Shown here piece after piece: positions 24,956 through 36,233 of a DNA stretch of 64,000 nt. Numbering within the stretch: the stretch's first letter is position 1; each line of letters opens with the position of its first letter. Source of the stretch: an uncultured Pelagibacteraceae bacterium (lineage in GTDB: Bacteria; Pseudomonadota; Alphaproteobacteria; Pelagibacterales; Pelagibacteraceae); the NCBI GenBank assembly GCA_902624315.1, contig CACNXC010000005.1, positions 1 through 64,000 of the forward strand. Reading direction: 5' to 3'. The notes under the pieces are model-generated. The model searched no databases and was not told the DNA's origin. It saw only the letters and a program-made list of their open reading frames with translations. A program made the translations under genes and the position numbers.

Positions 24956-26104
24956 ATGACAAAAAATAACTTAAAAGTAGTTAAATCTACGAAAGATCAA
25001 GAATTGGATATTAAAGAAAAAAACAAAGCATTAGATGCTGCGATTAGCCAGATAACTGACAATTTTGGAAAAGGTTCAGTTATGAAGTTGGGCGAAAAAA
25101 GAGCGATGGATATCGAGTCGATATCTACAGGTTCTTTAAGTTTAGATTTAGCTTTAGGAATAGGTGGTTTACCTAAAGGAAGAATTATTGAAGTTTATGG
25201 ACCAGAGAGTTCTGGAAAAACAACATTAGCATTACAAGTAGTTGCTGAAGCTCAAAAGGCGGGTGGAATTTGTGCATTCGTTGATGCAGAGCATGCTTTA
25301 GATCCAGTCTATGCGAAAAAATTAGGAGTAAATACTGAAGAGCTTTTAATTTCTCAACCAGATGCAGGTGAGCAAGCTTTAGAAATCGCTGATACGCTAG
25401 TTAAATCAGGCTCTATTTCAGTTATCGTAATTGACTCTGTTGCAGCTTTAACTCCAAAAGCTGAAATTGAAGGTGAGATGGGTGATCATCATGTTGGTCT
25501 TCAATCAAGATTAATGAGTCAGGCTTTAAGAAAATTAACTGGTTCAATTTCAAATACAAACACAATGATGATTTTCATTAACCAAATTAGAATGAAAATT
25601 GGAGTTATGTTTGGAAGTCCAGAAACAACATCAGGTGGAAATGCGTTGAAGTTTTATTCATCTGTAAGAATGGATATTAGAAGAATTGGCGCTATCAAAG
25701 ATAAAGATGAAATTATCGGCAATACTACAAGGGTGAAAGTAGTTAAGAATAAAGTTGCACCACCATTTAAAGTTGTTGAGTTTGACTTAATGTACGGCAG
25801 AGGAATTAGTAAAATGGGTGAGTTAGTTGACCTAGGTGCTAAAGCTGACATTATTGAAAAATCAGGAGCATGGTATGCTTATAAGGGTGAAAAAATAGGT
25901 CAGGGTAGAGAAAACGCAAAAACCTACCTTGCTCAAAATCCTAAAGTTGCTGCAGAAATAGAAATGGCAATTAGAGAAAAAGCAGGTGTGATTTCAAAGA
26001 AAATTGAGGGAAATCCATTAAGTCCTGAAAAAATTGAAAAAGAGAAGAAAGTAGCTGAAAAAGAAGAGGCTGCAAAAGAAGCTACTCCTTCTAAAAAGAA
26101 CTAA
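24956..26104 (+). CDS. recA: Recombinase RecA
   Basis: A 382-residue homologous recombination ATPase and LexA/UmuD coprotease. Walker A is [12 protein letters not shown] near residues 82-93. Other landmarks are [13 protein letters not shown], the [22 protein letters not shown] stretch with Walker B and loop L1, and [13 protein letters not shown] before L2. The C-terminus is a lysine/glutamate-rich tail. The start ATG has the purine-rich leader aagaggcaaaaa. It is monocistronic between a variant SOS promoter and a hairpin. Confidence 0.98.
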   Translation: MTKNNLKVVKSTKDQELDIKEKNKALDAAISQITDNFGKGSVMKLGEKRAMDIESISTGSLSLDLALGIGGLPKGRIIEVYGPESSGKTTLALQVVAEAQKAGGICAFVDAEHALDPVYAKKLGVNTEELLISQPDAGEQALEIADTLVKSGSISVIVIDSVAALTPKAEIEGEMGDHHVGLQSRLMSQALRKLTGSISNTNTMMIFINQIRMKIGVMFGSPETTSGGNALKFYSSVRMDIRRIGAIKDKDEIIGNTTRVKVVKNKVAPPFKVVEFDLMYGRGISKMGELVDLGAKADIIEKSGAWYAYKGEKIGQGRENAKTYLAQNPKVAAEIEMAIREKAGVISKKIEGNPLSPEKIEKEKKVAEKEEAAKEATPSKKN

Positions 26105-26129
26105 AATTAAAGGTCATCTTTAAATTATA

Positions 26130-26154
26130 AAAGGCGCTTGTTATAAGCGCCTTT
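26130..26154 (+). terminator. Hairpin after recA
   Basis: AAAGGCGCTT (26130-26139) and AAGCGCCTTT (26145-26154) form a perfect 10-base-pair stem with a five-base loop. It is followed by CCCCCTTT rather than a clean T-run, so termination may be partial or use the stem's own T's. It is placed 26 bases after the recA stop and before alaS. Confidence 0.75.
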
Positions 26155-26204
26155 CCCCCTTTATCCCTAACTAGACATAGAATAAAAAAGCTGTATTTTA
26201 AAGT

Positions 26205-28871
26205 ATGGCGGATAAATCATTAAATGAAATAAGAAGTACGTTCTTAAAATATTTTGAAAAGAATGATCATAAGATTGTTGAGTCTAGTAATTTAGTTCCA
26301 AATAATGATCCGACATTAATGTTTGCTAATTCTGGAATGGTTCAGTTCAAGAACGTATTTACTGGTTTAGAAAAAAGAGATTATCAAAGAGCAACTACTT
26401 CTCAAAAATGTGTCAGAGCAGGAGGTAAACATAATGATTTAGAAAATGTTGGTTACACTCCAAGACATCATACTTTTTTTGAAATGTTGGGAAATTTTTC
26501 TTTCGGGGACTATTTTAAAGAAAGAGGAATTGAACTTGCATGGAATTTAATCACTAAAGATTTTGGTTTAGATAAAAAAAGACTTTACGTAACAGTTTTT
26601 CATGAAGATGATGAAGCCTTCAATTTTTGGAAGAAAATAGCGGGTTTTAGTGATGATAGAATTATCAGAATTTCGACATCAGATAATTTTTGGTCAATGG
26701 GTGAAACAGGTCCTTGTGGACCTTGCTCAGAAATATTTTACGATCATGGTGATCATTTAAAAGGTGGTTTACCCGGAACAAAGGATCAAGATGGAGATCG
26801 TTTTATTGAAATTTGGAACTTGGTATTTATGCAATATGAACAAGTTTCAAAAGATAAAAGAGTAGATTTACCAAAGCCATCCGTAGATACTGGAATGGGA
26901 TTGGAGAGAATAGCTGCTCTTTTACAAGGCACACACGACAATTATCAAACTGATCATTTTAAGAAATTAATAAGTTCGATATCAGGTGTTACTAAAGTTA
27001 AACAAGCTAATAATAACATATCAAGTTTCAGAGTAATTGCTGATCACTTAAGAGCAAGTTCATTTCTTTTAGCTGAAGGTGTTCTACCATCTAATGAGGG
27101 TCGTGGATATGTCTTAAGAAGAATTATGAGAAGAGGTATGAGGCATTCTCATTTATTAGGATCAAAAGAACCTATTTTTTACAAAATTTTTGAATCTTTA
27201 AAAAATGAAATGTCTGGAAATTATCCAGAGTTAGAGCGATCCGAATCTTTGATAACCGAAACATTAAAAATGGAAGAAGAAAAATTTTTAGTTTTACTTG
27301 ATCGAGGAATTAAAATTCTGAATGATGAAATTTCCAAAATTGATAAAGTGTTATCAGGTGAAGTAGCATTTAAATTATATGACACTTATGGTTTTCCACT
27401 AGATCTCACAGAAGATATTTTAAAAAATAAATCATTAAAAGTTGATCATCAAAAATTTGATGAGTTGATGAAAAAGAGCAAAGAACTTGCAAAAAAGAAT
27501 TGGAAAGGATCTGGTGACAGCTCAGAAGAAGCAATTTGGTTTTCAATTAAAGATAAAACTGGTCCTACAGAATTTTTGGGTTACGAGTCCAATCAATCTG
27601 AGGGGGTAGTGTTAAATTTAATTAAAAACAATCAGGAGTCAAAATCATTATCTACTGGAGAAGAAGGAATGATTATAACTAACCAAACTCCTTTTTATGG
27701 TGAGTCAGGAGGACAACTCGGGGATAAAGGCACAATAGTTTCTGGCAATTCAGTTTTTGAAGTTGAGGATACACAAAAAAAACTTGGAGATTTATTTGTT
27801 CATTATGGATCGGTAAAAACTGGTGAAATTAAAATTAATGATGTAGTTGAAATGAAAATTGATGTTGAAAGAAGAAACAATTTAAAAGCTTATCATTCTG
27901 CAACTCACTTACTTCATGAGTCTTTAAGAAGAACTTTAGGTAAGCACGTGATGCAAAAAGGATCATTAGTTGCGCCGGATCGTTTGAGGTTTGACTTTAG
28001 TCACATGAAACCGATTACTAATGAGGAATTAGAGACAATAGATAAATTAGTTAACGAATACGTTAAAAATGGTTCTGAAGTGACCACAAGAATTATGACA
28101 CCTAAAGCTGCAATAGAAAAGGGAGCGCTAGCTTTTTTTGGTGAAAAATATGGTGAAGAAGTTCGTGTCGTTTCAATGGGTAAGGAAAAAGACGCATATT
28201 TTTCAACAGAATTATGCGGTGGAACACATGTTAAAAACACCGGAGATATTGGAAAATTTAAAACAGTTAGTCAATCATCTATTGCTGCAGGAGTAAGAAG
28301 AGTTGAAGCTTTAAGAGATAAACAACTTGAGGATTTTATTAAGAATAAAGAAAAGCTATCAACATTATCTGTACAAAAAGATGAGGACACCATCAAAGAT
28401 CTGTCATCACAAATAATCAAACTTGGAGGTAAACCGAAAGTTGATAACAAAGATTTAAAAGAAATAATAAAAAATCTTTCAAAACAACTTGAACAATTAA
28501 ATGTTAATTCAGTTCTTCAAGATAAAACAAAAAATATTATTAATGATCAAAAAATAAAGGATATAAAAGTCCGATTTCAAAAAGTTCAAGATTTACCTCC
28601 TAAAGATCTGAGAAAATTAGTTGATAGTGGAAAAAAAGAACTTGGTGATGGGATCGTAATTGTCTTTGCAAGTAGTGAAGATAAAGTTGGTTTAGGAGTT
28701 GGAGTTACTAAAAAGCTGGTTGATAAATATGATGCTGTAAAATTTGCAAAATTAGGTTCAGAAATTATCGGTGGTAAAGGTGGTGGAGGCCGAAAAGATT
28801 TTGCCCAAGCAGGGGGACAAGATAAAAACAAAATTGAAGAGGCTTTTGAAAAACTAAAGGCTTTAATTTAG
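26205..28871 (+). CDS. alaS: Alanyl-tRNA synthetase
   Basis: An 888-residue class II synthetase that charges tRNA-Ala. The N-terminal catalytic core includes [20 protein letters not shown] and [18 protein letters not shown], with motif 3 at GMGLERIA. The editing domain has zinc ligands in [11 protein letters not shown] and CGGTH. The C-terminal oligomerisation/C-Ala domain ends [13 protein letters not shown]. Length is normal. It ends 9 bases inside the convergent icd gene. Confidence 0.98.
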   Translation: MADKSLNEIRSTFLKYFEKNDHKIVESSNLVPNNDPTLMFANSGMVQFKNVFTGLEKRDYQRATTSQKCVRAGGKHNDLENVGYTPRHHTFFEMLGNFSFGDYFKERGIELAWNLITKDFGLDKKRLYVTVFHEDDEAFNFWKKIAGFSDDRIIRISTSDNFWSMGETGPCGPCSEIFYDHGDHLKGGLPGTKDQDGDRFIEIWNLVFMQYEQVSKDKRVDLPKPSVDTGMGLERIAALLQGTHDNYQTDHFKKLISSISGVTKVKQANNNISSFRVIADHLRASSFLLAEGVLPSNEGRGYVLRRIMRRGMRHSHLLGSKEPIFYKIFESLKNEMSGNYPELERSESLITETLKMEEEKFLVLLDRGIKILNDEISKIDKVLSGEVAFKLYDTYGFPLDLTEDILKNKSLKVDHQKFDELMKKSKELAKKNWKGSGDSSEEAIWFSIKDKTGPTEFLGYESNQSEGVVLNLIKNNQESKSLSTGEEGMIITNQTPFYGESGGQLGDKGTIVSGNSVFEVEDTQKKLGDLFVHYGSVKTGEIKINDVVEMKIDVERRNNLKAYHSATHLLHESLRRTLGKHVMQKGSLVAPDRLRFDFSHMKPITNEELETIDKLVNEYVKNGSEVTTRIMTPKAAIEKGALAFFGEKYGEEVRVVSMGKEKDAYFSTELCGGTHVKNTGDIGKFKTVSQSSIAAGVRRVEALRDKQLEDFIKNKEKLSTLSVQKDEDTIKDLSSQIIKLGGKPKVDNKDLKEIIKNLSKQLEQLNVNSVLQDKTKNIINDQKIKDIKVRFQKVQDLPPKDLRKLVDSGKKELGDGIVIVFASSEDKVGLGVGVTKKLVDKYDAVKFAKLGSEIIGGKGGGGRKDFAQAGGQDKNKIEEAFEKLKALI

Positions 28872-30077
28872 CTTCTGTTTAAGATTTTTATCAATTACAT
28901 CCAGAAATTGATTAGTAGTTAAATATTTGCTTGAAGGTCCAACCAATATTGCAAGATCTTTTGTCATGGAACCATTTTCAACACTTTCAATACAAACTTT
29001 TTCAATTGTATTTGCAAATTTGATAAGTTCGTCATTACCATCAAGTTTTCCTCTATGTGCCAATCCTCTTGTCCATGCAAAAATCGAGGCAATTGGATTT
29101 GTGGAAGTTTCTTTACCTTGTTGGTGCATTCTATAATGTCTAGTTACTGTTCCGTGAGCTGCTTCTGCCTCCATTATTTTTCCATCAGGTGTAAGCAGTG
29201 TACTGGTCATTAAACCAAGTGAGCCATATCCTTGAGCCATGGTATCTGATTGAACATCACCATCATAATTTTTACATGCCCATATATACTTTCCGCTCCA
29301 TTTCATTGCACATGCTACCATGTCGTCAATTAATCTGTGTTCATAAGTAATTTTTGCATCCTCAAATTTTTTCTTGAATTCTTTATTATAGACCTCTTCA
29401 AATATATCTTTAAATCTTCCATCATATTTTTTTAAAATTGTATTTTTAGTTGATAAGTAAACTGGCCAATTCTTAATTAATCCATAACTAAAACAGGATC
29501 TTGCGAAATCCTCAATTGATTTATCTAAATTATACATTGAGAGTGCAACCCCTGGTCCTGTAAAATTAAATACTTCATATTTTATTTCATCTTTACCATC
29601 TTCAGACGTCCATTTTACTTCCATCTTACCTTTACCAGGTACTTTGAAATCTGTTGCTCTATATTGATCTCCAAATGCATGTCTCCCGATCACTACTGGG
29701 TCAGACCAAGAGGGTACGAGTTTTGGAATATTAGAACAAATTATGGGTTCTCTAAATACAGTTCCTCCAATGATATTTCTGATAGTTCCGTTTGGAGATC
29801 TCCACATTTTCTTTAATTTAAACTCTTCAACTCTTGCTTCATCTGGAGTAATGGTTGCACATTTGATACCGACACCAACTTTTTTAATTGCATTAGCAGA
29901 GTCGATAGTGATTTGATCATCAGAGTCATCTCTACTTTTCATTCCTAAATCGTAATATTCGATGCCAAGATCTAAATACGGAAGTATTAATTTTTTCTTG
30001 ATAAATTCCCAGATTATTCTGGTCATTTCATCGCCATCTAACTCTACAATTGGGTTTTTAACGCTAATTTTGCTCAC
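28863..30077 (-). CDS. icd: NADP-dependent isocitrate dehydrogenase (eukaryote-like dimeric type)
   Basis: Converts isocitrate to 2-oxoglutarate and CO2, producing NADPH. The 404-residue sequence begins [20 protein letters not shown], with [19 protein letters not shown], the Mg/isocitrate-binding [12 protein letters not shown], and [20 protein letters not shown] near the C-terminus. These mark the type II (mitochondrial-like) dimeric enzyme common in alphaproteobacteria, not the E. coli form. It is divergent from psd across 74 bases that hold promoters for both. Confidence 0.97.
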   Translation of the reverse strand: MSKISVKNPIVELDGDEMTRIIWEFIKKKLILPYLDLGIEYYDLGMKSRDDSDDQITIDSANAIKKVGVGIKCATITPDEARVEEFKLKKMWRSPNGTIRNIIGGTVFREPIICSNIPKLVPSWSDPVVIGRHAFGDQYRATDFKVPGKGKMEVKWTSEDGKDEIKYEVFNFTGPGVALSMYNLDKSIEDFARSCFSYGLIKNWPVYLSTKNTILKKYDGRFKDIFEEVYNKEFKKKFEDAKITYEHRLIDDMVACAMKWSGKYIWACKNYDGDVQSDTMAQGYGSLGLMTSTLLTPDGKIMEAEAAHGTVTRHYRMHQQGKETSTNPIASIFAWTRGLAHRGKLDGNDELIKFANTIEKVCIESVENGSMTKDLAILVGPSSKYLTTNQFLDVIDKNLKQKLN

Positions 30078-30151
30078 TTATATTTTTATCTTAATAATTG
30101 AATTTCGCGATTTTATATACATATTAATGACAAATTATCAAATAGAAGAAT

Positions 30152-30799
30152 ATGTTTAGTAAGATATTTCCAAAAATTCACGCTGAAGGTTATAAATTTT
30201 TAGTTATAGCCGGAATAATCACAATAGTATTTTATATTTTTAGTAATTTCTTAGGTCTTATTGGTTTAGTCTTAACTATTTGGGTTTATTATTTTTTTAG
30301 AGATCCAGAGAGAGTTATTATAGATGATGATAATTATCTTGTTAGTCCAGCAGATGGTGAGGTGATTAAAGTTGAAGAAGTTGATGGGCCTAAAGAACTT
30401 GGTCTAGAGAATAAAAAATTTAAAAAGATTAGTGTTTTTATGAATGTTTTTGATTGTCACGTAAATAGAACTCCATGTGCAGGGAAGATTGAGGAAATTT
30501 TATATAAGCCAGGCAAGTTTGTAAATGCTTCATTAGATAAAGCAAGTGAGGATAATGAAAGAAATTACTTTAAAATTAAAGATCCTCACAATAATGATAT
30601 TATAGTTGTTCAGATAGCTGGACTGGTTGCACGAAGAATAGTTTGTGAGTCAAACAAAGATCAAGAGTTGAAACAAGGAGATCGTATTGGCATGATACGA
30701 TTTGGTAGTAGAGCTGATATATATTATGAAAATTATGAGCCACTTGTAAAAGTTGGTCAAAAATCTATTTCAGGTGAGACACTACTTGCAAAAAAATAA
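30152..30799 (+). CDS. psd: Phosphatidylserine decarboxylase proenzyme, short form
   Basis: Makes phosphatidylethanolamine from phosphatidylserine. The 215-residue short (Psd-B/archaeal-like) form has an N-terminal pair of membrane segments (about residues 16-48), VSPADGEVIKVEE, NVFDCHVNRTPCAG and the self-cleavage site FGS at 184-186. Cleavage before S186 yields the pyruvoyl cofactor. It sits directly before pssA, which makes its substrate, with only 1 base between stop and start. Confidence 0.96.
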   Translation: MFSKIFPKIHAEGYKFLVIAGIITIVFYIFSNFLGLIGLVLTIWVYYFFRDPERVIIDDDNYLVSPADGEVIKVEEVDGPKELGLENKKFKKISVFMNVFDCHVNRTPCAGKIEEILYKPGKFVNASLDKASEDNERNYFKIKDPHNNDIIVVQIAGLVARRIVCESNKDQELKQGDRIGMIRFGSRADIYYENYEPLVKVGQKSISGETLLAKK

Positions 30800-30800
30800 T

Positions 30801-31604
30801 ATGGAACAAAAAAAACCAAATCTTAAAATTGTAGCAGATAAAAAAAGCGCAAGAATGATTTTACCAAATATGCTAACCCTGATGGGTGTATGTATTGGTT
30901 TAAGTTCAATTCGATTTGCTTTGGATGAAAGATTTGAAATAGCAATTATTGCAATAATTTTTGCTGCTTTGATTGATGGCTTAGATGGAAGAATAGCAAG
31001 ACTTATAAAGGGAACCTCAAAAGTTGGAAAAGAATTAGATTCTTTAACGGATGTAATAAGTTTTGGGGTTGCTCCAGCATTCATTATGTATTTCTGGAAA
31101 TTAAATACCCTAGGTCGATTTGGATGGTTACTATGTTTAGTTTACGTAATTTGTGTTGCTTTAAGATTAGCAAGGTTTAATGTTAATTCTAATCAGGAAC
31201 CTTCCTGGAAAGATAACTTTTTTGAAGGAGTGCCATCTCCAGCTGGTGCAATATTATTGTTAACTCCATTAATAATAAGCCTGAGTGGTTTTGATTATAT
31301 TCAACTAAATTTTAATATCATTGTTCCAATATTTTTTGTGGCAACATCATTGCTTCTGATTAGTAAATTTCCGAGTTATTCATTTAAAAAAATTGTCATA
31401 CCAAGAAGAACAACAATATTTTTATTATTTGGTATAGTTCTATTTTTTGGACTGTTGTTAGTTTATACATTTAATGTAATTGCAATAAGTTCTTTAGTTT
31501 ATGTGCTTTTATTACCAATTAGCTTTTTTCATTTTCAAAAATTAAAAAAACAACATGAAAATGACAAAATTCAAGAGGATGATGATCTTGAAGACATACT
31601 TTAA
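30801..31604 (+). CDS. pssA: CDP-diacylglycerol--serine O-phosphatidyltransferase
   Basis: Condenses CDP-diacylglycerol and serine to phosphatidylserine. It is a 267-residue integral membrane protein of the CDP-alcohol phosphatidyltransferase family. The catalytic motif DG(x)2AR(x)8G(x)3D(x)3D appears as DGLDGRIARLIKGTSKVGKE followed by LDSLTD. About 7-8 membrane segments follow, with a charged C-terminal tail. An upstream TTG at 30753 would add 16 residues inside psd; the ATG at 30801 fits the family start. It overlaps the next gene by 1 base. Confidence 0.96.
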   Translation: MEQKKPNLKIVADKKSARMILPNMLTLMGVCIGLSSIRFALDERFEIAIIAIIFAALIDGLDGRIARLIKGTSKVGKELDSLTDVISFGVAPAFIMYFWKLNTLGRFGWLLCLVYVICVALRLARFNVNSNQEPSWKDNFFEGVPSPAGAILLLTPLIISLSGFDYIQLNFNIIVPIFFVATSLLLISKFPSYSFKKIVIPRRTTIFLLFGIVLFFGLLLVYTFNVIAISSLVYVLLLPISFFHFQKLKKQHENDKIQEDDDLEDIL

Positions 31605-32515
31605 TGAAAAAAAACACAATAGTTTCTCTTGCTGATGCTAACTATTTTCCTTTATTAGAGGAATTAATTGATTCTATAAAAAGATTTAAAGAAAGTGAGA
31701 ATATTGCGATCTGTATTTTAGATGCAGGCTTAAAAAAAGATCAAAAAGAAAAATTATCTACTAAAGTAGATGAAATTAAACCTGCAGAGTGGGATATTGA
31801 AGTTCCTCAATCTAAAGTTAAAGAAAAGGAATGGCTTAAAAGCCAAGTATCAAGAGCATTTTTACCTAAATATTTTCCAAACTATGAAAAATATTTGTGG
31901 ATTGATTGCGATGCTTGGGTAAATGATTGGAGTTCTGTTGAGCTTTATTTTCAAGCTTGCGACAATGGTAAGTTGGGTATTACACAAACAATAGGGCCTG
32001 GTTACAAAATCACCTCAAAAGTAAATTGGTTATTTGGAAAATTAGCGATAATCAAATCCCAGAATTTTAAACATGCAATAAAATCAAAAATTGGTACTGA
32101 CAAAGCTAGAAAACTTGCTTTTGCTCCACATATTAATATCGGCGTTTTCTCCCTAGAAAAAAACTCAAAAGGATGGAGTTTGTGGCAAAATAATTTGTTA
32201 GAAACACTAAAGGCTGGGAATATTTTTGGTTCTGAAGGATTAGCGATTAATATGTCAGTCTATATTGATGATCTTGAAACAGAATTTTTACCCTTAAATT
32301 GTAACTGGATCACTAGTAATCTTTTACCAAAATATGATGAAAATCAAAAAACATTTGTAGAACCTTATCTTCCCAATTACAAAATAGGTATAATGCATCT
32401 TGCAGCTGGAATATGGAAAGATGGTAAAGATATGCGAGTAGACAAAAGTATAAAGATAGAATTAGAAACTTTAGATAATAAAAAGATTAATAAAAGTTTA
32501 AGATTTGATATTTAG
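31604..32515 (+). CDS. Predicted glycosyltransferase (GT8-like/GT-A fold)
   Basis: A 303-residue soluble protein. The N-terminus NTIVSLADANYFPLLEELIDSIK and the acidic core KYLWIDCDAWVNDW (DxDxW in place of DxD, near residue 103) resemble GT-A glycosyltransferases of the GT8 type. MHLAAGIWKDGKD near the end gives a GT8-like metal-binding histidine. The donor and acceptor are unknown; lipid or surface-glycan modification would fit its position after psd-pssA. It is directly adjacent to rlmE with a 0-base gap. Confidence 0.65.
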   Translation: MKKNTIVSLADANYFPLLEELIDSIKRFKESENIAICILDAGLKKDQKEKLSTKVDEIKPAEWDIEVPQSKVKEKEWLKSQVSRAFLPKYFPNYEKYLWIDCDAWVNDWSSVELYFQACDNGKLGITQTIGPGYKITSKVNWLFGKLAIIKSQNFKHAIKSKIGTDKARKLAFAPHINIGVFSLEKNSKGWSLWQNNLLETLKAGNIFGSEGLAINMSVYIDDLETEFLPLNCNWITSNLLPKYDENQKTFVEPYLPNYKIGIMHLAAGIWKDGKDMRVDKSIKIELETLDNKKINKSLRFDI

Positions 32516-33127
32516 TTGAAAAAAAATAAAATTTCAAAAAATTGGATCAATAAACAAAGAAGAGATACTTATGTTCGTCAATCTAAAGTTGATGGTTATA
32601 GAGCTAGATCTGCATATAAATTAATTGAAATTGATGAAAAGTTTAAAGTTTTTAAGGGTGGAATTTCTGTAATAGATATTGGTGCTGCACCAGGAAGTTG
32701 GTCTCAATATGCTTCAAAGGTTGTAAAAAATGGGACTATTATTTCAATAGATTTAAAAAAAATGGAAAAAATTAATAAAACTATTCAAATTGAGGGTGAT
32801 TTCACAGAGCCCGATATTCAAGCGAAAATAAAAAATAATCTTCACAATCCAGTTGATGTGGTTATGTCTGATATGGCAGTAAATACGACTGGAATAAAAG
32901 ATGTTGATGCAATTCAAACTGGAGAGTTGTGTAAAGAGGCAATGGTATTTTCAAAAGATGTAATATCTGAAAAGGGCATTTTTATAGCTAAAATCTTTAT
33001 GGGTAGATCTTTTAATGAAATTGTCGCACTAGGAAAAAAAATTTTTAAAGAAGTAAAGGTTTTTAAACCTAAGTCGAGTCGCAAAGATTCTAAAGAGAGT
33101 TTTATTATTTGTAAAAATCTTAGATAG
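32516..33127 (+). CDS. rlmE: 23S rRNA (uridine-2'-O) methyltransferase
   Basis: FtsJ/RrmJ methylates U2552 of 23S rRNA in the 50S A-loop using S-adenosylmethionine. The 203-residue sequence shows GYRARSAYKLIEIDEKF (catalytic lysine), VIDIGAAPGSWSQYA (SAM site), VMSDMAVNTTG (catalytic aspartate) and KIFMGRSF, consistent with the K-D-K-E tetrad, then KPKSSRKDSKESFII. It starts with TTG immediately after the previous TAG; no nearer ATG keeps the N-terminal motif. Confidence 0.95.
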   Translation: MKKNKISKNWINKQRRDTYVRQSKVDGYRARSAYKLIEIDEKFKVFKGGISVIDIGAAPGSWSQYASKVVKNGTIISIDLKKMEKINKTIQIEGDFTEPDIQAKIKNNLHNPVDVVMSDMAVNTTGIKDVDAIQTGELCKEAMVFSKDVISEKGIFIAKIFMGRSFNEIVALGKKIFKEVKVFKPKSSRKDSKESFIICKNLR

Positions 33128-33164
33128 ACACTTTTAATTTAAAAGGAATCATATATAAAAGATT

Positions 33165-34241
33165 ATGGTTCCTATAAAAGAAGCACTTACCTTTGATGAC
33201 GTTACTTTAGTTCCTAAGTACTCTGAAATATTACCTTCAGAGGTTGATACGAGTATAAAATTAACCGACTCATTAAAACTTAAAATCCCACTTTTATCAT
33301 CAGCAATGGATACAGTAACCGAAAGCAAAATGGCTATTGCTATTGCAAAATCTGGTGGACTAGGAATAATTCACAGAAATTTAGATATTAAAAAACAAGT
33401 TCTCGAAGTTAAGAAAGTAAAAAAACAAAAATTACTAGTAGGTGCAGCTGTGGGAGCGGGACCCAACGAATTCAAAAGAGCTGAAGCACTATTAAAAGAA
33501 AAATTGGATATGATTGTTGTGGACACTGCTCATGGACATACCAAAAAAGTTTCTGAAATAATTAGATTTATCAAAAAAATTAAAAGTAAAAAAACAGCTC
33601 TATGTGCTGGAAATATAGCAACACTAGATGCAGCTAAATTTTTACTTAAATTAGGCGTTGATGTAATTAAGGTTGGGATTGGTCCCGGTTCTATCTGCAC
33701 AACTAGGTTGGTTGCGGGTATTGGAGTTCCTCAATTAAGCGCAATATTAAATGTGAGAGACGGCATAAAGAATAAAAATGTAAAAATTATTTCTGATGGA
33801 GGGATAAAATACTCAGGTGACCTCGCTAAAGCTTTTGCTGCTGGCGCTGATGCAGTCATGATAGGTTCATTGTTTGCAGGAACTGATGAAACGCCGGGTA
33901 AACTCATAAAAAAAAATGGTAAACTATTTAAAAGTTTTAGAGGCATGGGCTCGGTAGGAGCGATGAACAAAGGCTCGGCTGATCGATATTTTCAAAAAAA
34001 ACAAAAAGACAGTTCAAAGTATGTGCCCGAGGGAGTAGAAGGATTAGCAAAATACAAAGGTAAAGTTGATAAAGTTGTTTTTAAATTAGTTGGTGGATTA
34101 AGATCATCTATGGGTTATCTTGGTTCCAAACAGATAAAATATTTAAGATATAAACCGCAATTTGTTAAAATTACAAAAGCTGGATTTTATGAAAGTATGG
34201 TCCATAATGTCGATATCGTTAAAAGTGATAGTAAATACTGA
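33165..34241 (+). CDS. guaB: IMP dehydrogenase lacking the CBS (Bateman) module
   Basis: Oxidises IMP to XMP in guanine nucleotide synthesis. The barrel is complete: [19 protein letters not shown], the active-site loop GPGSICTTR with C178, [10 protein letters not shown], and the flap [16 protein letters not shown]. The protein is 358 residues, whereas most bacterial enzymes have about 490. The missing part is the two-CBS domain normally inserted after HRNLDI: only about 15 residues connect it to LLVGAAVG. Activity does not need CBS, but allosteric control by purine nucleotides would be lost. It is in a run with a TPR gene and guaA. Confidence 0.95.
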   Translation: MVPIKEALTFDDVTLVPKYSEILPSEVDTSIKLTDSLKLKIPLLSSAMDTVTESKMAIAIAKSGGLGIIHRNLDIKKQVLEVKKVKKQKLLVGAAVGAGPNEFKRAEALLKEKLDMIVVDTAHGHTKKVSEIIRFIKKIKSKKTALCAGNIATLDAAKFLLKLGVDVIKVGIGPGSICTTRLVAGIGVPQLSAILNVRDGIKNKNVKIISDGGIKYSGDLAKAFAAGADAVMIGSLFAGTDETPGKLIKKNGKLFKSFRGMGSVGAMNKGSADRYFQKKQKDSSKYVPEGVEGLAKYKGKVDKVVFKLVGGLRSSMGYLGSKQIKYLRYKPQFVKITKAGFYESMVHNVDIVKSDSKY

Positions 34242-34681
34242 TGACAAAAATATTTAAATTAATTTCTTTATTATATTTAATAATCAATAGCTTAAGTATC
34301 TCTATAGCAGATGAAAATTTTTTTAATAAAGGTTTAAAATTATTTCAAGATAAAAAATATGAGGATGCTAGGTTTATGTTTGAAAGAGGTATAGTGTTTA
34401 ATCCGAAAGATTCAAATTCTTATCTTTATTTAGCAAAAATTTACAACATTCAAGAAGATCAAGGTAAAGAAGAAAAAAATTTGGAAGCAACATTATTAAT
34501 TGAACCTGATAACGAGGAAGCAATATTAATGTCTATGAAAATAGCTTTAGAGAGATCTAATTATTCAAAAGTAAAAGACTTATCTAATACTTTTTCTAAG
34601 GTTTGCAAAAAACTCTGTAATGAAAATAAAGAAATTTTAGACACCCTTGCAAATATAGAACCCAAAAAAAATGAGTCTTGA
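34241..34681 (+). CDS. Small exported TPR-repeat protein
   Basis: A 146-residue protein with a signal peptide (about residues 1-23) and two or three tetratricopeptide-like helices: [24 protein letters not shown] and [24 protein letters not shown] repeats mediate protein binding; no partner can be named. It lies between guaB (1-base overlap) and guaA (11-base overlap), but a role in purine synthesis is unlikely given its export signal. A similar architecture is seen at 40.5-41.6 kb. Confidence 0.7.
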   Translation: MTKIFKLISLLYLIINSLSISIADENFFNKGLKLFQDKKYEDARFMFERGIVFNPKDSNSYLYLAKIYNIQEDQGKEEKNLEATLLIEPDNEEAILMSMKIALERSNYSKVKDLSNTFSKVCKKLCNENKEILDTLANIEPKKNES

Positions 34682-36233
34682 TAAGAATTTGAACAAAATC
34701 TTAATAATAGATTTTGGTTCACAATTTACTCAGTTAATAGCCAGGCGAATAAGAGAGTCAGGAGTTTATTCCAAAATTATAAGTCATAAAAAGGTTAAAA
34801 ATAAAAATATTGATAATTCTATTAAAGGAATAATTTTATCAGGTGGACCATTGAATGTTTACCAAATTAATAAATATTCTTTCGATAAAAGGATTATCGA
34901 AAATCAAATACCAGTCTTAGGTATTTGTTTTGGTCATCAAATTTTATCAAAACTTAATGGTGGCAGAGTTAAACAATCAAAATATAGAGAGTTTGGATTA
35001 GCAAATATTCGCAAAAAGAGGGAAAGTATTTTGACAAAAAACTTCTTTAATAAAAAAAATATTAATAAAGTTTGGATGAGTCATGCTGATCAAGTTTCGA
35101 AACTTCCCAAAAATTTTAACGTTATTGCCTCAAGTCAAAACTCGAAATTTGCTATTATCGAAAATAAGAAAAAAAATTTTTATGGTGTCCAGTTTCATCC
35201 CGAAGTTACCCATACAGAAAATGGGAAAAAATTAATAAATAATTTTATATTCTTGATATGTAAAATTAAAAGAAATTGGTCTTCAAAAGATCAGAAGATT
35301 AAATTGATAAAAGATGTTCAAAATTTAGTCGGTAAAAATAAAGTAATATGTGCATTATCAGGTGGAGTTGATAGCAGTGTTGTCGCTCAACTATTGAATA
35401 AAGCAATTGGTAAAAAATTATTTTGTATCTTTGTTAACACGGGTCTTCTTAGAAAAAATGAGGAGATACAAGTAGTTAAAACTTTTAAAAAAAAATTGAA
35501 AATAAATCTAATTTATGTGAATGCAGAGAATGAATTTTTGAGAAAGCTCAACAATGTTTCTGACCCAGAGAAAAAAAGAAAAATAATTGGAAATTTATTT
35601 ATCAAAATTTTTGAAAGATACGCTAAAAGAATAAAAAATGTAAAATTTTTAGCACAAGGAACGCTCTATCCAGATCTTATTGAAAGTAAGTCAGTGACTG
35701 GAAGCCAAACCTCAAAAATCAAATCTCATCATAATGTAGGTGGTTTACCAAAGAAAATGAAACTTAAATTGGTAGAACCATTGAAATTTTTATTTAAAGA
35801 TGAGGTAAGAAAATTAGGATTAGAATTAAAACTTAGTAAAGAAATTATTTCAAGACATCCGTTTCCAGGTCCTGGACTAGCGATCAGAATGCCTGGCATT
35901 ATTACTAAAGAAAAAATCAAAATTTTAAAAGAAGCTGACAATTATTTTATTCAAGCTTTAAGAGAGCACAATCTATATAATAAGATTTGGCAAGCCTATG
36001 CTGCATTGCTTCCAGTCAAAACAGTAGGTGTCATGGGTGATAATCGAACTTATGAATATTTGTGTTTACTAAGAGCAATTACATCTGAGGATGGAATGAC
36101 AGCTGATTTTTATGACTTCAAAAAATCATTTATTCAAATGATTTCAAATAAAATTGTAAATAGCATAAGAGGAGTAAATAGAGTAGTTTATGATGTTACA
36201 TCTAAACCGCCGAGCACCATTGAGCTTGAATGA
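34671..36233 (+). CDS. guaA: GMP synthase (glutamine-hydrolysing)
   Basis: Converts XMP to GMP with ATP and glutamine. The 520-residue enzyme has an N-terminal class I glutamine amidotransferase (nucleophile in GICFGHQ, then [11 protein letters not shown] with catalytic His/Glu), the ATP pyrophosphatase P-loop [13 protein letters not shown], and the C-terminal dimerisation domain ending [15 protein letters not shown], the invariant GuaA terminus. It works directly after guaB, two genes upstream. It overlaps panB by 4 bases. Confidence 0.98.
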   Translation: MSLDKNLNKILIIDFGSQFTQLIARRIRESGVYSKIISHKKVKNKNIDNSIKGIILSGGPLNVYQINKYSFDKRIIENQIPVLGICFGHQILSKLNGGRVKQSKYREFGLANIRKKRESILTKNFFNKKNINKVWMSHADQVSKLPKNFNVIASSQNSKFAIIENKKKNFYGVQFHPEVTHTENGKKLINNFIFLICKIKRNWSSKDQKIKLIKDVQNLVGKNKVICALSGGVDSSVVAQLLNKAIGKKLFCIFVNTGLLRKNEEIQVVKTFKKKLKINLIYVNAENEFLRKLNNVSDPEKKRKIIGNLFIKIFERYAKRIKNVKFLAQGTLYPDLIESKSVTGSQTSKIKSHHNVGGLPKKMKLKLVEPLKFLFKDEVRKLGLELKLSKEIISRHPFPGPGLAIRMPGIITKEKIKILKEADNYFIQALREHNLYNKIWQAYAALLPVKTVGVMGDNRTYEYLCLLRAITSEDGMTADFYDFKKSFIQMISNKIVNSIRGVNRVVYDVTSKPPSTIELE

